Positions 40,806 through 49,182 of a DNA stretch of 64,000 bases are shown here, one piece after another (position 1 is the first letter of the stretch; every line of letters starts with the position of its first letter). The position numbers and the translations under genes are program-made. The notes beneath the pieces were generated by a model. The model was not told where the DNA came from. It saw only the letters and a list, made by a program, of their open reading frames with translations, and did no database searches. Source of the DNA: JAPXRI01 sp033813635 (GTDB lineage Bacteria; Bacillota; Clostridia; Oscillospirales; QAMX01); contig JAPXRI010000001.1 in assembly GCA_033813635.1 (NCBI GenBank), positions 124,001 to 188,000 of the forward strand. The letters run 5' to 3'.

Positions 40806-41291
40806 GTGAGAAGAGATAAAACCAACTATTACCTCGACATAGCTGAGACTGTGATGAAGCGCGGAACCTGCCTTCGCAGGAATTACGGCGCCGTCATCGT
40901 GAACAACGACCAGATCATCTCGACGGGTTACGCCGGCGCGCCCCGGGGCAGGAAAAACTGCTGCGACCTCGGCATGTGCATGCGCGAGAAGCTCGCGATC
41001 CCACGGGGCGAGCGGTACGAGATGTGCCGCTCCGTCCACGCCGAGCAGAACGCCATCATATCCGCCTCCCGCGAGGAGATGATCGGCTCGACGCTCTACC
41101 TCGTCGGCACCTCTGCCGACACCGGCGAATACATACCCGGCGCCGAGCCCTGCGCCCTATGCAAGCGCTTCATAATCAACGCCGGCATCAAGACCGTGGT
41201 CGTCCGCCGTACGAAGGATGTTTTCGAGGTCATGCCCGTGTCCGACTGGATCGATAACGACGATTCCCTCGAGGGCAAATTCGGATACTGA
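40806..41291 (+). CDS. dCMP deaminase family protein
   Basis: A 161-residue zinc deaminase that would convert dCMP to dUMP for thymidylate synthesis. The zinc site is CRSVHAEQNAI near residue 76 (H-A-E) and GAEPCALCKRF near residue 116 (P-C-x-x-C). An extra Cys/His cluster (KNCCDLGMCMREK) in the insertion near residue 52 resembles the ComEB/T4-type dCMP deaminases. The GTG at 40806, with GGAGG 7 bases upstream, is preferred over the longer frame from TTG 40782. The next gene, tcdA, starts 1 base after its stop codon. Confidence 0.88.
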   Translation: MRRDKTNYYLDIAETVMKRGTCLRRNYGAVIVNNDQIISTGYAGAPRGRKNCCDLGMCMREKLAIPRGERYEMCRSVHAEQNAIISASREEMIGSTLYLVGTSADTGEYIPGAEPCALCKRFIINAGIKTVVVRRTKDVFEVMPVSDWIDNDDSLEGKFGY

Positions 41292-41292
41292 T

Positions 41293-41997
41293 ATGGAGAG
41301 CTTATATGACCGCACCGGGATGCTGCTCGGCGCGGAAAAAATTGATATTTTAAAACATAGCGCCGTCGCGGTCTTCGGCCTCGGCGGCGTCGGCTCTTAC
41401 TGCGCCGAGGCGCTTGCCCGCGCCGGAATCGGAAGGCTGCTGGTCTGCGACGGCGACGTGGTCGCCCCGTCGAACCTGAACCGCCAGCTCTATGCCCTCT
41501 CTTCCACCCTCGGCAAGCAAAAGGCCTGCCTCGCCCGCGAACGCATCGCGGACATCAACCCCTCCTGCGAAGTGACCGCGAGAGCGGAGTTTATCACCCC
41601 GGAGACCGACCTTTCGTTTCTCACCGGGTACGACTACGTCGTCGACGCTGTGGACGACGTCCCCGCGAAGCTCGCTCTGGCCGTCTTCTGCGCCGGGCGC
41701 GGCGTCAGGCAGATCGCCGCGATGGGCTGCGGCAACAGGCTTAGGCCGGAATGCCTGTATGTGACCGATATTTTCAAAACCGTAAACGACCCGCTCGCCC
41801 GCTCCGTCCGGCAAAAGCTGCGTAAAACCGGTGTTAAAAAGCTGAAGGTCGTCGCCTCGAAGGAGCTCCCGCTCACTCCCCTGCGCGCCGAGTATGCGCC
41901 GGGGCAGAGGCGCTACCCCGGCAGCGTGTCGTTCGTCCCCTCCTCCGCCGGACTTTTGCTTGCAAAGGAGGTCGTCTGCGACCTCTGCGGGCTCTGA
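41293..41997 (+). CDS. tcdA: tRNA threonylcarbamoyladenosine dehydratase
   Basis: A 234-residue ThiF/E1-like enzyme that closes t6A37 in tRNA to its cyclic form using ATP. VFGLGGVGSYCAEALARAG near residue 30 is the nucleotide-binding loop. CDGDVVAPSNLNRQLYA near residue 53 contains the conserved Asp, Asn, Arg and Gln. YVVDAVDDVPAKLAL near residue 116 and the later AMGCGNRLRP fit TcdA. ATG 41293 directly follows the dCMP deaminase stop codon, so the two are co-transcribed. A strong terminator follows at 42021. Confidence 0.88.
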   Translation: MESLYDRTGMLLGAEKIDILKHSAVAVFGLGGVGSYCAEALARAGIGRLLVCDGDVVAPSNLNRQLYALSSTLGKQKACLARERIADINPSCEVTARAEFITPETDLSFLTGYDYVVDAVDDVPAKLALAVFCAGRGVRQIAAMGCGNRLRPECLYVTDIFKTVNDPLARSVRQKLRKTGVKKLKVVASKELPLTPLRAEYAPGQRRYPGSVSFVPSSAGLLLAKEVVCDLCGL

Positions 41998-42020
41998 AAA
42001 CCTGACTCTCTGAGCATCGG

Positions 42021-42050
42021 GCCGGAGAAAACTCTCCGGCTTGTTTTTTT
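42021..42050 (+). terminator. Intrinsic terminator after tcdA
   Basis: GCCGGAGA/TCTCCGGC, an 8-base-pair stem (arms 42021-42028 and 42033-42040) with a 4-base loop, followed by TTGTTTTTTT. It closes the ABC-dCMP deaminase-tcdA unit. Confidence 0.87.
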
Positions 42051-42077
42051 GCTGTCCGTATGATATGATATTAAAAT
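42049..42077 (+). promoter_or_regulatory. Candidate promoter of the MATE exporter gene
   Basis: TTGCTG (42049-42054) and TAAAAT (42072-42077) with 17-base spacing, about 30 bases before the ATG. The -35 begins at the end of the terminator T-run. Confidence 0.5.
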
Positions 42078-42105
42078 CGACTCGTTTTTTACATAAGGAG
42101 AAAAC

Positions 42106-43530
42106 ATGGAGCAAACCCGTCCCGGCCTTTTCTGCCGCTTTAAAAATACCTTTATCGGCGACAAAGCCTTTTACAGCACAGTTTTTGCCCTGATCATGCC
42201 GATCATCGTCCAGAACACGGTCTCAAACTTCGTCAGCCTGCTCGACAACGTAATGGTGGGCCGGGTCGGAACACTCCAGATGTCCGGCGTCGCGATTGCG
42301 AACCAGCTGATCTTTGTCTACAGCCTCGCGATCTTCGGCGCGGTGTCTGGGGCCGGCATCTACGGCGCCCAGTTCGCCGGCGCCCGCGACTGGGACGGGC
42401 TCCGCCACTCATTCCGCTTCAAGCTGCTGGTGGCAGTTGTGATTACCGCGGTGGGTGCGGCTGTGATGGCGCTCTGGGACAGCCCGCTGATCTCGCTTTT
42501 CCTGACCGGTGACGGTGACGCAGCCGACGCCGCCGCGATCCTCTCCTACAGCCGCTCCTATCTCGCCGTGATGCTTTTCGGTCTTCTGCCGTTCTCGATT
42601 TCCCAGTGCTACAGCGGCACGCTGCGCGAGACCGGTGAGACGCTGCTCCCTATGCTCGCGAGCATCGCAGCCGTGCTGGTCAACCTAACTTTCAATTACA
42701 TCCTGATCTATGGCAAATGCGGTTTTCCGGAGCTCGGCGTCACCGGCGCGGCGATCGCAACCGTGCTGAGCCGCTTCGTCGAGCTCGGCATCATCGTCGT
42801 CTGGACGCATACGCACCACGGGAAATTCCACTTTATGACGGGTGTTTACCGCTCGCTTAAAATCGGGAAGGCGCTAGCGAAAAGCATCGCCGGAAAGAGC
42901 ATACCTCTTCTGGCAAACGAGCTTTTATGGTCGCTCGGCATCACCACACTTGTGCAGATGTTCTCCACCCGCGGCCTGACGGTAGTAGCCGCCCTCAATA
43001 TCTCCAGCACGATAACCAACCTGTTTAACGTATTCTTTATCTCGATGGGCACGGCCGTCGCCGTAATGGTCGGCCAGGACCTCGGCGCGGACGATATCGA
43101 GCTGGCCAAAAAACATGTCTGGAAGCTGATCTTTTTCAGCGTCGCGGTCTGCGTCTTCATCGCCCTCGTGCTGATGGTAGCCGCGGGCTATATCCCGGCG
43201 ATCTATAAAACCGAAGCCGACGTGCGCGACCTCGCCGCCGTGTTCATGCGCACAAGCGCGCTCTATATGGCGTTCAACGCGGTCGCCCACTGCTGCTACT
43301 TCACGCTGCGCTCCGGCGGCAAGACCTTCGTCACAATGCTGTTCGACAGCGTCTATACCTGGGTCGTCTGCGTCCCCTATACCTACCTGCTGGTGCATTA
43401 CACCGCGCTCGACATCGGACTGCTCTATCCGGTGGCTTACCTGACCGACGCGCTGAAGTGCGTCGTCGGCCTGCTCGTCGTCCGAACGGGCTATTGGGCG
43501 AAAAACATCGTCGGCAAGTCTCAAGCTTGA
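42106..43530 (+). CDS. MATE family efflux transporter
   Basis: A 474-residue, 12-helix transporter that exports drugs or metabolites using a cation gradient. The two MatE domains are about residues 20-190 and 245-410. FALIMPIIVQNTVSNFVSLLDN near residue 25 (only part quoted elsewhere) and the matching ANELLWSLGI near residue 270 are the paired domain openings. GTLRETGETLLPML near residue 180 is the conserved loop. AAGGAG lies 5 bases before ATG. It has its own promoter after the tcdA terminator and appears to be a single gene. Substrate unknown. Confidence 0.9.
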   Translation: MEQTRPGLFCRFKNTFIGDKAFYSTVFALIMPIIVQNTVSNFVSLLDNVMVGRVGTLQMSGVAIANQLIFVYSLAIFGAVSGAGIYGAQFAGARDWDGLRHSFRFKLLVAVVITAVGAAVMALWDSPLISLFLTGDGDAADAAAILSYSRSYLAVMLFGLLPFSISQCYSGTLRETGETLLPMLASIAAVLVNLTFNYILIYGKCGFPELGVTGAAIATVLSRFVELGIIVVWTHTHHGKFHFMTGVYRSLKIGKALAKSIAGKSIPLLANELLWSLGITTLVQMFSTRGLTVVAALNISSTITNLFNVFFISMGTAVAVMVGQDLGADDIELAKKHVWKLIFFSVAVCVFIALVLMVAAGYIPAIYKTEADVRDLAAVFMRTSALYMAFNAVAHCCYFTLRSGGKTFVTMLFDSVYTWVVCVPYTYLLVHYTALDIGLLYPVAYLTDALKCVVGLLVVRTGYWAKNIVGKSQA

Positions 43531-43616
43531 CGCGTATGTGTCGGAAAACTATCGAGACCTTACCCGCCTCGGTCCGCGGATAAATCGGATAATCCGAAAA
43601 ATCGTAAAATCCTCGC

Positions 43617-43646
43617 TTGCTTTTGACCGCTAAACCGTGCTATAGT
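43617..43646 (+). promoter_or_regulatory. Candidate promoter of the DUF2284 gene
   Basis: TTGCTT (43617-43622) and TATAGT (43641-43646) with 18-base spacing, about 27 bases before the start codon. Confidence 0.5.
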
Positions 43647-43672
43647 GAATTAGATTTCGAGGAGATGATTTC

Positions 43673-44215
43673 ATGTCGTACGATGCCGCCGCGCTTATTA
43701 AAGAAGCGCTGGACGCGGGCTTTTCCCAGGCCGGGGAGCTCAACGTCAAGGCGCTTGTGTTCATGCCCGAGGTCCGCGATATGTGCGGCGCGGACAGGTG
43801 CAACAAGTATAATAAAAACTGGCGCTGCCCTCCCGCCTGCGGCAGCATAGAAGAGGCCGCCGCGCGGGCGTCGCGCTATACCTTCGGCATCCTGGTGCAG
43901 ACGATCGGTAAAATGGAGGACAGCTTCGACTACGAGACAATCGAAAGCACCTCCGAAAAGCATAAGCAAAATTTCGCGGCGCTCATTAAAAGCCTGAAAA
44001 AGCGCTATCCGGATATCCTGCCGATGGGTGCCGGGACCTGCACCCTCTGCGAGACCTGCTCCTACCCCGACGCGCCCTGCCGCCACCCGGACGAGTCGAT
44101 ATCGTCGATGGAGGCCTACGGCCTCTGGGTCAGCCGGGTCTGCAAGCTCTCCGGCATCCCCTACAACAACGGCCCCCAGACAATCACGTTCACAAGCTGC
44201 TACCTGCTGCCGTAG
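43673..44215 (+). CDS. DUF2284 cysteine-rich putative metal-binding protein
   Basis: A 180-residue protein with conserved cysteines. DMCGADRCNKYNKNWRCPP near residue 35 has three, followed by ACGS. GAGTCTLCETCSYPDAPCRH near residue 118 has five, and SRVCKLSG adds another. DUF2284 proteins are predicted iron-sulphur or metal-binding proteins of unknown role, common in anaerobes and methanogens. GAGGAG lies 7 bases before ATG. It is a single gene between its own promoter and a strong terminator. Confidence 0.87.
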   Translation: MSYDAAALIKEALDAGFSQAGELNVKALVFMPEVRDMCGADRCNKYNKNWRCPPACGSIEEAAARASRYTFGILVQTIGKMEDSFDYETIESTSEKHKQNFAALIKSLKKRYPDILPMGAGTCTLCETCSYPDAPCRHPDESISSMEAYGLWVSRVCKLSGIPYNNGPQTITFTSCYLLP

Positions 44216-44229
44216 AAAAAGCTGATATA

Positions 44230-44266
44230 AACGGCTTAGCGATTGATAACCGCTAAGCCGTTTTTG
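44230..44266 (+). terminator. Intrinsic terminator after the DUF2284 gene
   Basis: AACGGCTTAGCG (44230-44241) pairs perfectly with CGCTAAGCCGTT (44251-44262), a 12-base stem, followed by TTTTGC. Confidence 0.88.
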
Positions 44267-44480
44267 CATATTCAGCGCATAACCGTGACTCCCTTGCCAG
44301 GGGGAGGGGGAACCGCTTTTGCGGTGGTGGGATTCGCGCCCCCTGCCTCTCTTGACAAAAGAAGGTAGTGCCAAATAAGCCGACGGATTGTTTTGGCTTC
44401 CGTTGATATGTAGGGCGATGTTTCATCGCCCGCCGTCTTATGTAGATATACGCCGTTTACTTTTCGAACGACGAAAAGAT
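44267..44480. repeat. Degenerate intergenic repeat-like segment
   Basis: Gene-free DNA with clustered inverted repeats. AACCGC/GCGGTG lies around 44311-44326, and a perfect 8-base GGGCGATG/CATCGCCC hairpin with a 3-base loop around 44413-44431. The words CTTGCCAGGGGGAG and GTAGGGCGATGTTTCATCG are like dispersed intergenic repeats I associate with gut Clostridia genomes. No second copy is in this window, so this is a guess from appearance. The rest up to 44650 is AT-rich with nothing recognised. Confidence 0.35.
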
Positions 44481-44654
44481 ACAAAAGCCCGCCGGGAGGG
44501 ACTCTAGAGTTCCTTTTATTATTAATTATTTTCTTCCCCTATTTTTCCAATTATATCACATCTCCCTAAACAGTATAATACCCTTTTCAATAATATTTTT
44601 CCCCTCAGCAATAACCCGCCCTACCCCTCCTGCGAAATACTTCCAAAATCCCCC

Positions 44655-44683
44655 TTGACAAACGGCATAACGTCGAATATAAT
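44655..44683 (+). promoter_or_regulatory. Consensus promoter of the fatty-acid synthesis operon
   Basis: TTGACA (44655-44660) and TATAAT (44678-44683), both perfect, with 17-base spacing. Transcription should start near 44690. Confidence 0.9.
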
Positions 44684-44693
44684 ACGTATAATT

Positions 44694-44710
44694 AGTTAGA
44701 CTATCTAAGT
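44694..44710. promoter_or_regulatory. FabT-like operator at the fab operon transcription start
   Basis: AGTTAGACTATCTAAGT is a near-palindrome. It matches the streptococcal FabT site pattern A-n-TTTGA-n-TATCAAA-n-T at all but two fixed positions. It lies just downstream of the predicted start site and before the regulator gene, so binding would block the operon and autoregulate fabT. Confidence 0.75.
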
Positions 44711-44732
44711 TATTGATGGAATGGGCAGTGTT

Positions 44733-45206
44733 ATGGAAAAGGAAAAGCTGGATTTGAATCTGAACAGCTTACTCGTTGAAACTTTTCGGACGATTTTGAA
44801 AGTCGAAGAGAACATGGTGCGCTCGAACGGGAGGATGGATTTGTCGATCAGCGAGATTCACCTCCTCGAGGCCGTGGCCAACGGCGGGGAGAACGGGGCG
44901 ACGATCAGCGAACTGGCGGCGGCGCTGAAGATTCAGCTCTCCTCCGTGACCATCGCCGTCAACAAGCTCGAGAGAAAGGGCTACGTCGCCAAAACGAAGG
45001 GCATTGAGGACGGGCGCACGGTTTACGTATCTCTGACTCCGAACGGCGAAAAGGTCTGCCGGGTGCACAAGGCGTTTCACAGGCGGATGATCCGGAACAT
45101 AACCGAGAACATCACCGAGGCCGAGGAAGAGACGATGGTCAAAATGCTCGAGAAGCTGAACGCCTATTTTCAAAAAAGCCTTGATCATCTGGAGTCGGCC
45201 CGCTGA
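44733..45206 (+). CDS. fabT: MarR-family regulator of fatty-acid synthesis (FabT)
   Basis: A 157-residue winged-helix repressor. SISEIHLLEAVA near residue 43, ATISELAAALKIQLSSVTIA near residue 60 (recognition helix) and the wing KTKGIEDGRTVYVSLT near residue 92 are typical MarR blocks. It heads the fab/acc operon in the same order as Streptococcus, where FabT with acyl-ACP represses the genes, and a matching operator lies at 44694-44710. The gene name therefore rests on family, position and operator together. The start is uncertain: ATG 44733 is used, while ATG 44721 is in frame but directly abuts its possible ribosome site. FabM, which precedes fabT in streptococci, is absent. Confidence 0.87.
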   Translation: MEKEKLDLNLNSLLVETFRTILKVEENMVRSNGRMDLSISEIHLLEAVANGGENGATISELAAALKIQLSSVTIAVNKLERKGYVAKTKGIEDGRTVYVSLTPNGEKVCRVHKAFHRRMIRNITENITEAEEETMVKMLEKLNAYFQKSLDHLESAR

Positions 45207-45295
45207 AATAAAGCGGCCCATAAAGCGGAGCGGTTTGCCGCGGAGAACGCGCTCAGCTAAGCCAACACTTATTTTCGCGGAGAAATGCGGTATAA

Positions 45296-46255
45296 ATGAG
45301 CTTTCGCATACTCGGGACAGGGAGGGCGCTCCCCTCCTTCATACTGAAAAACGCCGACCTGTGCGCGTTTCTGGACACCAGCGACGAATGGATAACCACC
45401 CGCACCGGCATCGGCGAAAGGCGTATCGTCACTACGGAGAGCGTCACTTCGCTCTCGTCGGAGGCGGCGAAGAACTCCCTTGAAAACGCGGGCGTCGAGC
45501 CCGGCGAGCTTGACCTGATCGTCTGCGCCACGCTGGGCGGGGATTTCCGCACGCCGGCCCTTGCCTGCCTTGTGCAAAAAGAGCTCGGCGCGAACTGTCC
45601 TGCGTTCGACATCAACGCCGCCTGCTCCGGCTTCATCTACGCGCTGGACACGGTTGCCGGGTTTTTCGCCCGGAAAAGCGTGAAGAAAGCGCTGGTCGTC
45701 GGCTTCGAGGAGATGTCCCGCTATGTTGACTGGCGCGACAGGGCGACCTGCGTGCTGTTCGGCGACGGCGGCGGCGCGGTCGTGCTCGGCGAGGGGGACG
45801 ATCTTCTGGGCGTCACGCTCTCCGCCCGGGGCGACCCGGACATTCTCAACATCAGAAGCCCGCGCGGCAACAGCCCGTTCGCGGAAAACCCGGAGGAACC
45901 CTGCTTTCTCCATATGAACGGCCGCGAGGTCTACAAATTCGCCGTGAACGCCCTCTGCGCCGACATCGAAAAGGCGCTCTCGCTCGCCGGGCTCGCCATG
46001 GAGGATGTGGCCTATTTCCTACCCCACCAGGCGAACATCAGGATCATCGAGGCCGCGCGGGACCGGCTCGGTATTCCCGCCGAGAAATTCGTCACCGCCA
46101 TCGAACGGTACGGCAATACCTCCGCCGGGAGCATTCCGATTCTTCTGGACGAGGCGAACCGCGGCGGCCTGTTCAAAAATGGCGACATCCTCGTACTGAG
46201 CGCCTTCGGAAGCGGGCTTACGAGCGGCTGCTGCGTCGTCCGCTGGACAAAGTAA
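45296..46255 (+). CDS. fabH: Beta-ketoacyl-ACP synthase III
   Basis: Starts fatty-acid chains by condensing an acyl-CoA with malonyl-ACP. The 319-residue protein has the catalytic triad Cys in DINAACSGFIYAL near residue 112, His in FLPHQANIRII near residue 243 and Asn in GNTSAGSIP near residue 275. SDEWITTRTGIGERR near residue 30 is the usual N-terminal block. It lies 89 bases after fabT; no extra operator is seen in that gap. The start is ATG 45296, with GGAG somewhat far (13 bases). Confidence 0.95.
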   Translation: MSFRILGTGRALPSFILKNADLCAFLDTSDEWITTRTGIGERRIVTTESVTSLSSEAAKNSLENAGVEPGELDLIVCATLGGDFRTPALACLVQKELGANCPAFDINAACSGFIYALDTVAGFFARKSVKKALVVGFEEMSRYVDWRDRATCVLFGDGGGAVVLGEGDDLLGVTLSARGDPDILNIRSPRGNSPFAENPEEPCFLHMNGREVYKFAVNALCADIEKALSLAGLAMEDVAYFLPHQANIRIIEAARDRLGIPAEKFVTAIERYGNTSAGSIPILLDEANRGGLFKNGDILVLSAFGSGLTSGCCVVRWTK

Positions 46256-46302
46256 ATTTGCCTTAAAAGGCTTATACATTAATTATACGGAGGAACAATA
46301 AA

Positions 46303-46533
46303 ATGAAATTCGAAGAAATCGCCCGCGCAATCGCGGAATACAAGGGCTGCGCCCCCGAAACCATCAAGCCGGAGACCGAATTTGCCGAGCTCGAGCTGGA
46401 CTCGCTGGATACCGTCGACCTCGCTATGCAGTTTGAGGAGAAGTACGGCGTCACGCTTGAGCTGACCGAGGCGCTGAAAACCGTCGGAGACCTGGCGGAC
46501 GCGATAGAAAAAGCAATCGGCGGAAAAAAATAA
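46303..46533 (+). CDS. acpP: Acyl carrier protein
   Basis: A 76-residue acidic carrier of growing acyl chains. The phosphopantetheine Ser is in ELDSLDTVDLAM near residue 36 (D-S-L motif). The C-terminal half is four-helix-like and acidic. ACGGAGG lies 8 bases before ATG. It sits between fabH and fabK, as in streptococci. No holo-ACP synthase gene is in the window. Confidence 0.95.
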   Translation: MKFEEIARAIAEYKGCAPETIKPETEFAELELDSLDTVDLAMQFEEKYGVTLELTEALKTVGDLADAIEKAIGGKK

Positions 46534-46551
46534 CCATTAAGGAGAATTCAT

Positions 46552-47499
46552 ATGATCAAGTCGCCGATTTGCGATCTGCTCGGCATAACCTATCCGATCA
46601 TCCAGGGCGGAATGGCCTGGGTGTCGGACGCGTCGCTCGCGGCCGCGGTCAGCAACGCCGGTGGGCTGGGTCTGATTTCCGCGATGAACGCCGGGCCGGA
46701 CTGGCTCCGGAGCGAGATCCGCGCCGCCCGCGAAAAGACGGACAAAATTTTCGGCGTGAACATCATGCTTATGAGCCCCCACGCCGACGCCGTCGCGGAG
46801 GCCGTGGTCGAGGAGGGCGTAAAGGTCGTCGTGACCGGAGCCGGAAACCCGTCCAAATATATGAAACGCTGGCTTGAGGCCGGCATCAGAGTTATCCCGG
46901 TGGTCCCGTCCACAGGCGTTGCGAAGCTCGTGGAGCGCGCCGGCGCCTGCGCGGTAGTCGCCGAGGGCGGCGAGTCCGGCGGACATGTAGGCGATCTTAC
47001 GACGATGACCCTCGTCCCTCAGGTCTGCGACGCGGTGAAAATCCCGGTAATCGCGGCCGGCGGCATCGGCGACGGCAGAGGTGCCGCCGCGGCGTTTATG
47101 CTCGGCGCTGTCGGCGTTCAGGTCGGCACCGCGTTCCTTGTGGCAAACGAGTGCACGATACATCAGAACTATAAAAACAAGATACTCCGTGCCAAGGACA
47201 TCGACACCGGCGTAACCGGCCGCAGGCTCGGGCACCCGGTCCGCGCGCTGAAAACGCCGTTTACACGCTACTTCGCCAAGTGCGAGGCCGACCCGGACAT
47301 AACGGACGAGGAGATAGAGAAAATCGGGGTCGGCGCGCTCCGTCTCGCCGCCCGCGAGGGCAACGAGGAAAAGGGCTGCTTCATGGCCGGCCAGATCGCC
47401 GCGCTGATCAAGAAAGAACAGCCCGCCGCGGACATAATAAAGGAGATGTTCGACGGGGCCGAAAAACTTCTCTCCGGAGCGCCTGCATGGGTAAGATAG
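46552..47499 (+). CDS. fabK: Enoyl-ACP reductase II, FMN-dependent
   Basis: Carries out the last reduction of each elongation cycle. At 315 residues it is a nitronate-monooxygenase-like flavoprotein rather than the FabI type. PIIQGGMAWVSDASLAAAV at residue 15 starts the FMN barrel. VAEGGESGGHVGD near residue 140 holds the catalytic His region, and AAGGIGDGRGAAAAFMLGA near residue 170 is the phosphate-binding loop. FabK is insensitive to many FabI inhibitors such as triclosan in other bacteria. Its 3' end overlaps fabD by 13 bases. Confidence 0.95.
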   Translation: MIKSPICDLLGITYPIIQGGMAWVSDASLAAAVSNAGGLGLISAMNAGPDWLRSEIRAAREKTDKIFGVNIMLMSPHADAVAEAVVEEGVKVVVTGAGNPSKYMKRWLEAGIRVIPVVPSTGVAKLVERAGACAVVAEGGESGGHVGDLTTMTLVPQVCDAVKIPVIAAGGIGDGRGAAAAFMLGAVGVQVGTAFLVANECTIHQNYKNKILRAKDIDTGVTGRRLGHPVRALKTPFTRYFAKCEADPDITDEEIEKIGVGALRLAAREGNEEKGCFMAGQIAALIKKEQPAADIIKEMFDGAEKLLSGAPAWVR

Positions 47500-48413
47500 C
47501 GTTTGTATTCGCCGGCCAGGGCGCGCAGTACCCCGGCATGGGCAAGGAGCTCTACGCCTCCTCCCCCGCTGCGAAAAAAATCTTCGACCTCTGCGAAGGC
47601 CTCCGCCCTGGCACGCTCGCGCAGTGCTTTTCCGGCACCAAGGAGGAGCTTTCGCGGACTATCAACACCCAGCCCTGCCTTTACGCCCTCGACCTGGCCG
47701 CGGCTCTCGCCCTGGAGGAACGCGGTATAAAAGCCGACTTTGCCGCCGGCTTTTCGCTCGGCGAGCTCGCCGCCTGCGCCTACGCCGGCATGTTCGGCTA
47801 TGACGAGGGCTTTGTGCTGACCTGCAAAAGGGCCGAGCTGATGGATTCCTGCGCAAACGGCGACGCGGGCGCCATGGTGGCCGTCCTCGGACTGCCTTCG
47901 GAGAGCGTGGAATCGCTCTGCTCGGAGCTTAAAAGGGCCTACCCCGCAAATTACAACTGCCCCGGCCAGACCGTCGTCTCGGTGGGTATAGACGAGCTCT
48001 CCGCGCTCTGCGAGAGGGTTAAAAACTCCGGCGGCAGGGCGGTACGCCTGCCGGTAAGCGGCGCTTTTCACTCCCCTTTTGTCCGAAAAGCGGCCGAAAA
48101 TTACCGAAAATTGCTCGAAAATTACCGTTTTTTACCCTTAAAAACCCCTGTTTTTTCGAACGTCACCGCCGATTTTTACTCCGGAGATTATAAGGATTTG
48201 TTATCCAGACAAATCAAATCCCCGGTGCTTTGGCAGAAAACAATTGAAAATCTGCACGAAAACGGCGTGGATACCTTCATAGAGGCCGGTGCCGGAAAAG
48301 TCCTCTCCGGCCTGATATCAAAATCATTAAAAGACGTCACTGTTTTGCACGTTGAAGACAGTATTTCGCTAAATAAAACGATTTCAGCAACGAAAGGGGC
48401 GCCCTCAAAATGA
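47487..48413 (+). CDS. fabD: Malonyl-CoA:ACP transacylase
   Basis: Loads malonyl groups onto ACP. The 308-residue protein starts IAFVFAGQGAQYPGMG. The active-site motif reads AAGFSLGEL near residue 88, with Phe in place of the usual His before the nucleophile Ser (G-H-S-L-G). GAFHSPFV near residue 195 supplies the catalytic His. The true start is ATG 47487 inside the end of fabK; a longer open frame from 47280 lies wholly in fabK and is spurious. It overlaps fabG by 4 bases (ATGA), so both junctions are coupled. Confidence 0.95.
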   Translation: MGKIAFVFAGQGAQYPGMGKELYASSPAAKKIFDLCEGLRPGTLAQCFSGTKEELSRTINTQPCLYALDLAAALALEERGIKADFAAGFSLGELAACAYAGMFGYDEGFVLTCKRAELMDSCANGDAGAMVAVLGLPSESVESLCSELKRAYPANYNCPGQTVVSVGIDELSALCERVKNSGGRAVRLPVSGAFHSPFVRKAAENYRKLLENYRFLPLKTPVFSNVTADFYSGDYKDLLSRQIKSPVLWQKTIENLHENGVDTFIEAGAGKVLSGLISKSLKDVTVLHVEDSISLNKTISATKGAPSK

Positions 48414-49156
48414 GACTTCTGGAAGGCAAAACCGCTATCGTCACCGGCGCCGGCCGCGGCATCGGAAAATCCATCGCCCTCGCGATGGCCTCCCACGGCG
48501 CGAGGATCGCGGTTATTTACGCGAACGATTCGGGCGCCGCGGAGGCTGTCGGAGCGGAGATTTCGGGATGCGGCTCGGAGTGCGCGGTGATCAAGTGCGA
48601 CGTGTCCGACTCCGGCGCGGTCAAGTCCGCCCTCGAGGAGGCCGTTAAAAGGCTCGGTCTGCCCGATATTTTGGTCAACAACGCCGGAATCGTCCGGGAT
48701 TCGCTTCTGCCGATGATGAAGGAGGCGGACTTCGACGCGGTTATAAACGTCAATCTTAAGGGCGCGTTCAACATGACTAAGGCCGTTTTGCCCCACATGA
48801 TTAAAAAACGCGCCGGGCGCATCATCAATATCTCCTCCGTATCCGGTCTCCGCGGAAACGCCGGGCAGGCCAACTACAGCGCGGCGAAGGCCGGTCTGAT
48901 CGGGCTGACAAAGACTGTGGCGAGAGAGGCCGGTCCCCGCGGCATCACCTGCAACGCGCTGGCCCCCGGCTTCATCGAGACGGATATGACCAGCAAGCTG
49001 CCCTCCTCCGTAAGGGAGGCCGCCGTCGCCGCGATACCGCTGAAGCGGACGGGAACACCGGAGGATGTGGCCTTCGCGGCGGTATTTCTGGCCTCTGATT
49101 ACGCCGCGTATATCACCGGTGAGGTCATCAGAGTGGACGGCGGGATGCTGATATGA
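48410..49156 (+). CDS. fabG: 3-oxoacyl-ACP reductase
   Basis: NADPH-dependent reduction of the beta-keto group. The 248-residue short-chain dehydrogenase has the cofactor loop TGAGRGIGKSIALAMAS near residue 12, NNAG near residue 88, the active-site Ser in NISSVSG near residue 140 and Tyr-Lys in QANYSAAKAG near residue 153. The C-terminus VIRVDGGMLI is standard. The start overlaps the fabD stop. Confidence 0.95.
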   Translation: MRLLEGKTAIVTGAGRGIGKSIALAMASHGARIAVIYANDSGAAEAVGAEISGCGSECAVIKCDVSDSGAVKSALEEAVKRLGLPDILVNNAGIVRDSLLPMMKEADFDAVINVNLKGAFNMTKAVLPHMIKKRAGRIINISSVSGLRGNAGQANYSAAKAGLIGLTKTVAREAGPRGITCNALAPGFIETDMTSKLPSSVREAAVAAIPLKRTGTPEDVAFAAVFLASDYAAYITGEVIRVDGGMLI

Positions 49157-49182
49157 ATTTTTTTTAAAGGAGCTATGAGCAT

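Noticed and set aside
47280..47486. Upstream extension of fabD
   Set aside because: The extension lies entirely inside fabK in another frame and gives a basic low-complexity sequence; the GQGAQYPGMG start is at 47487.
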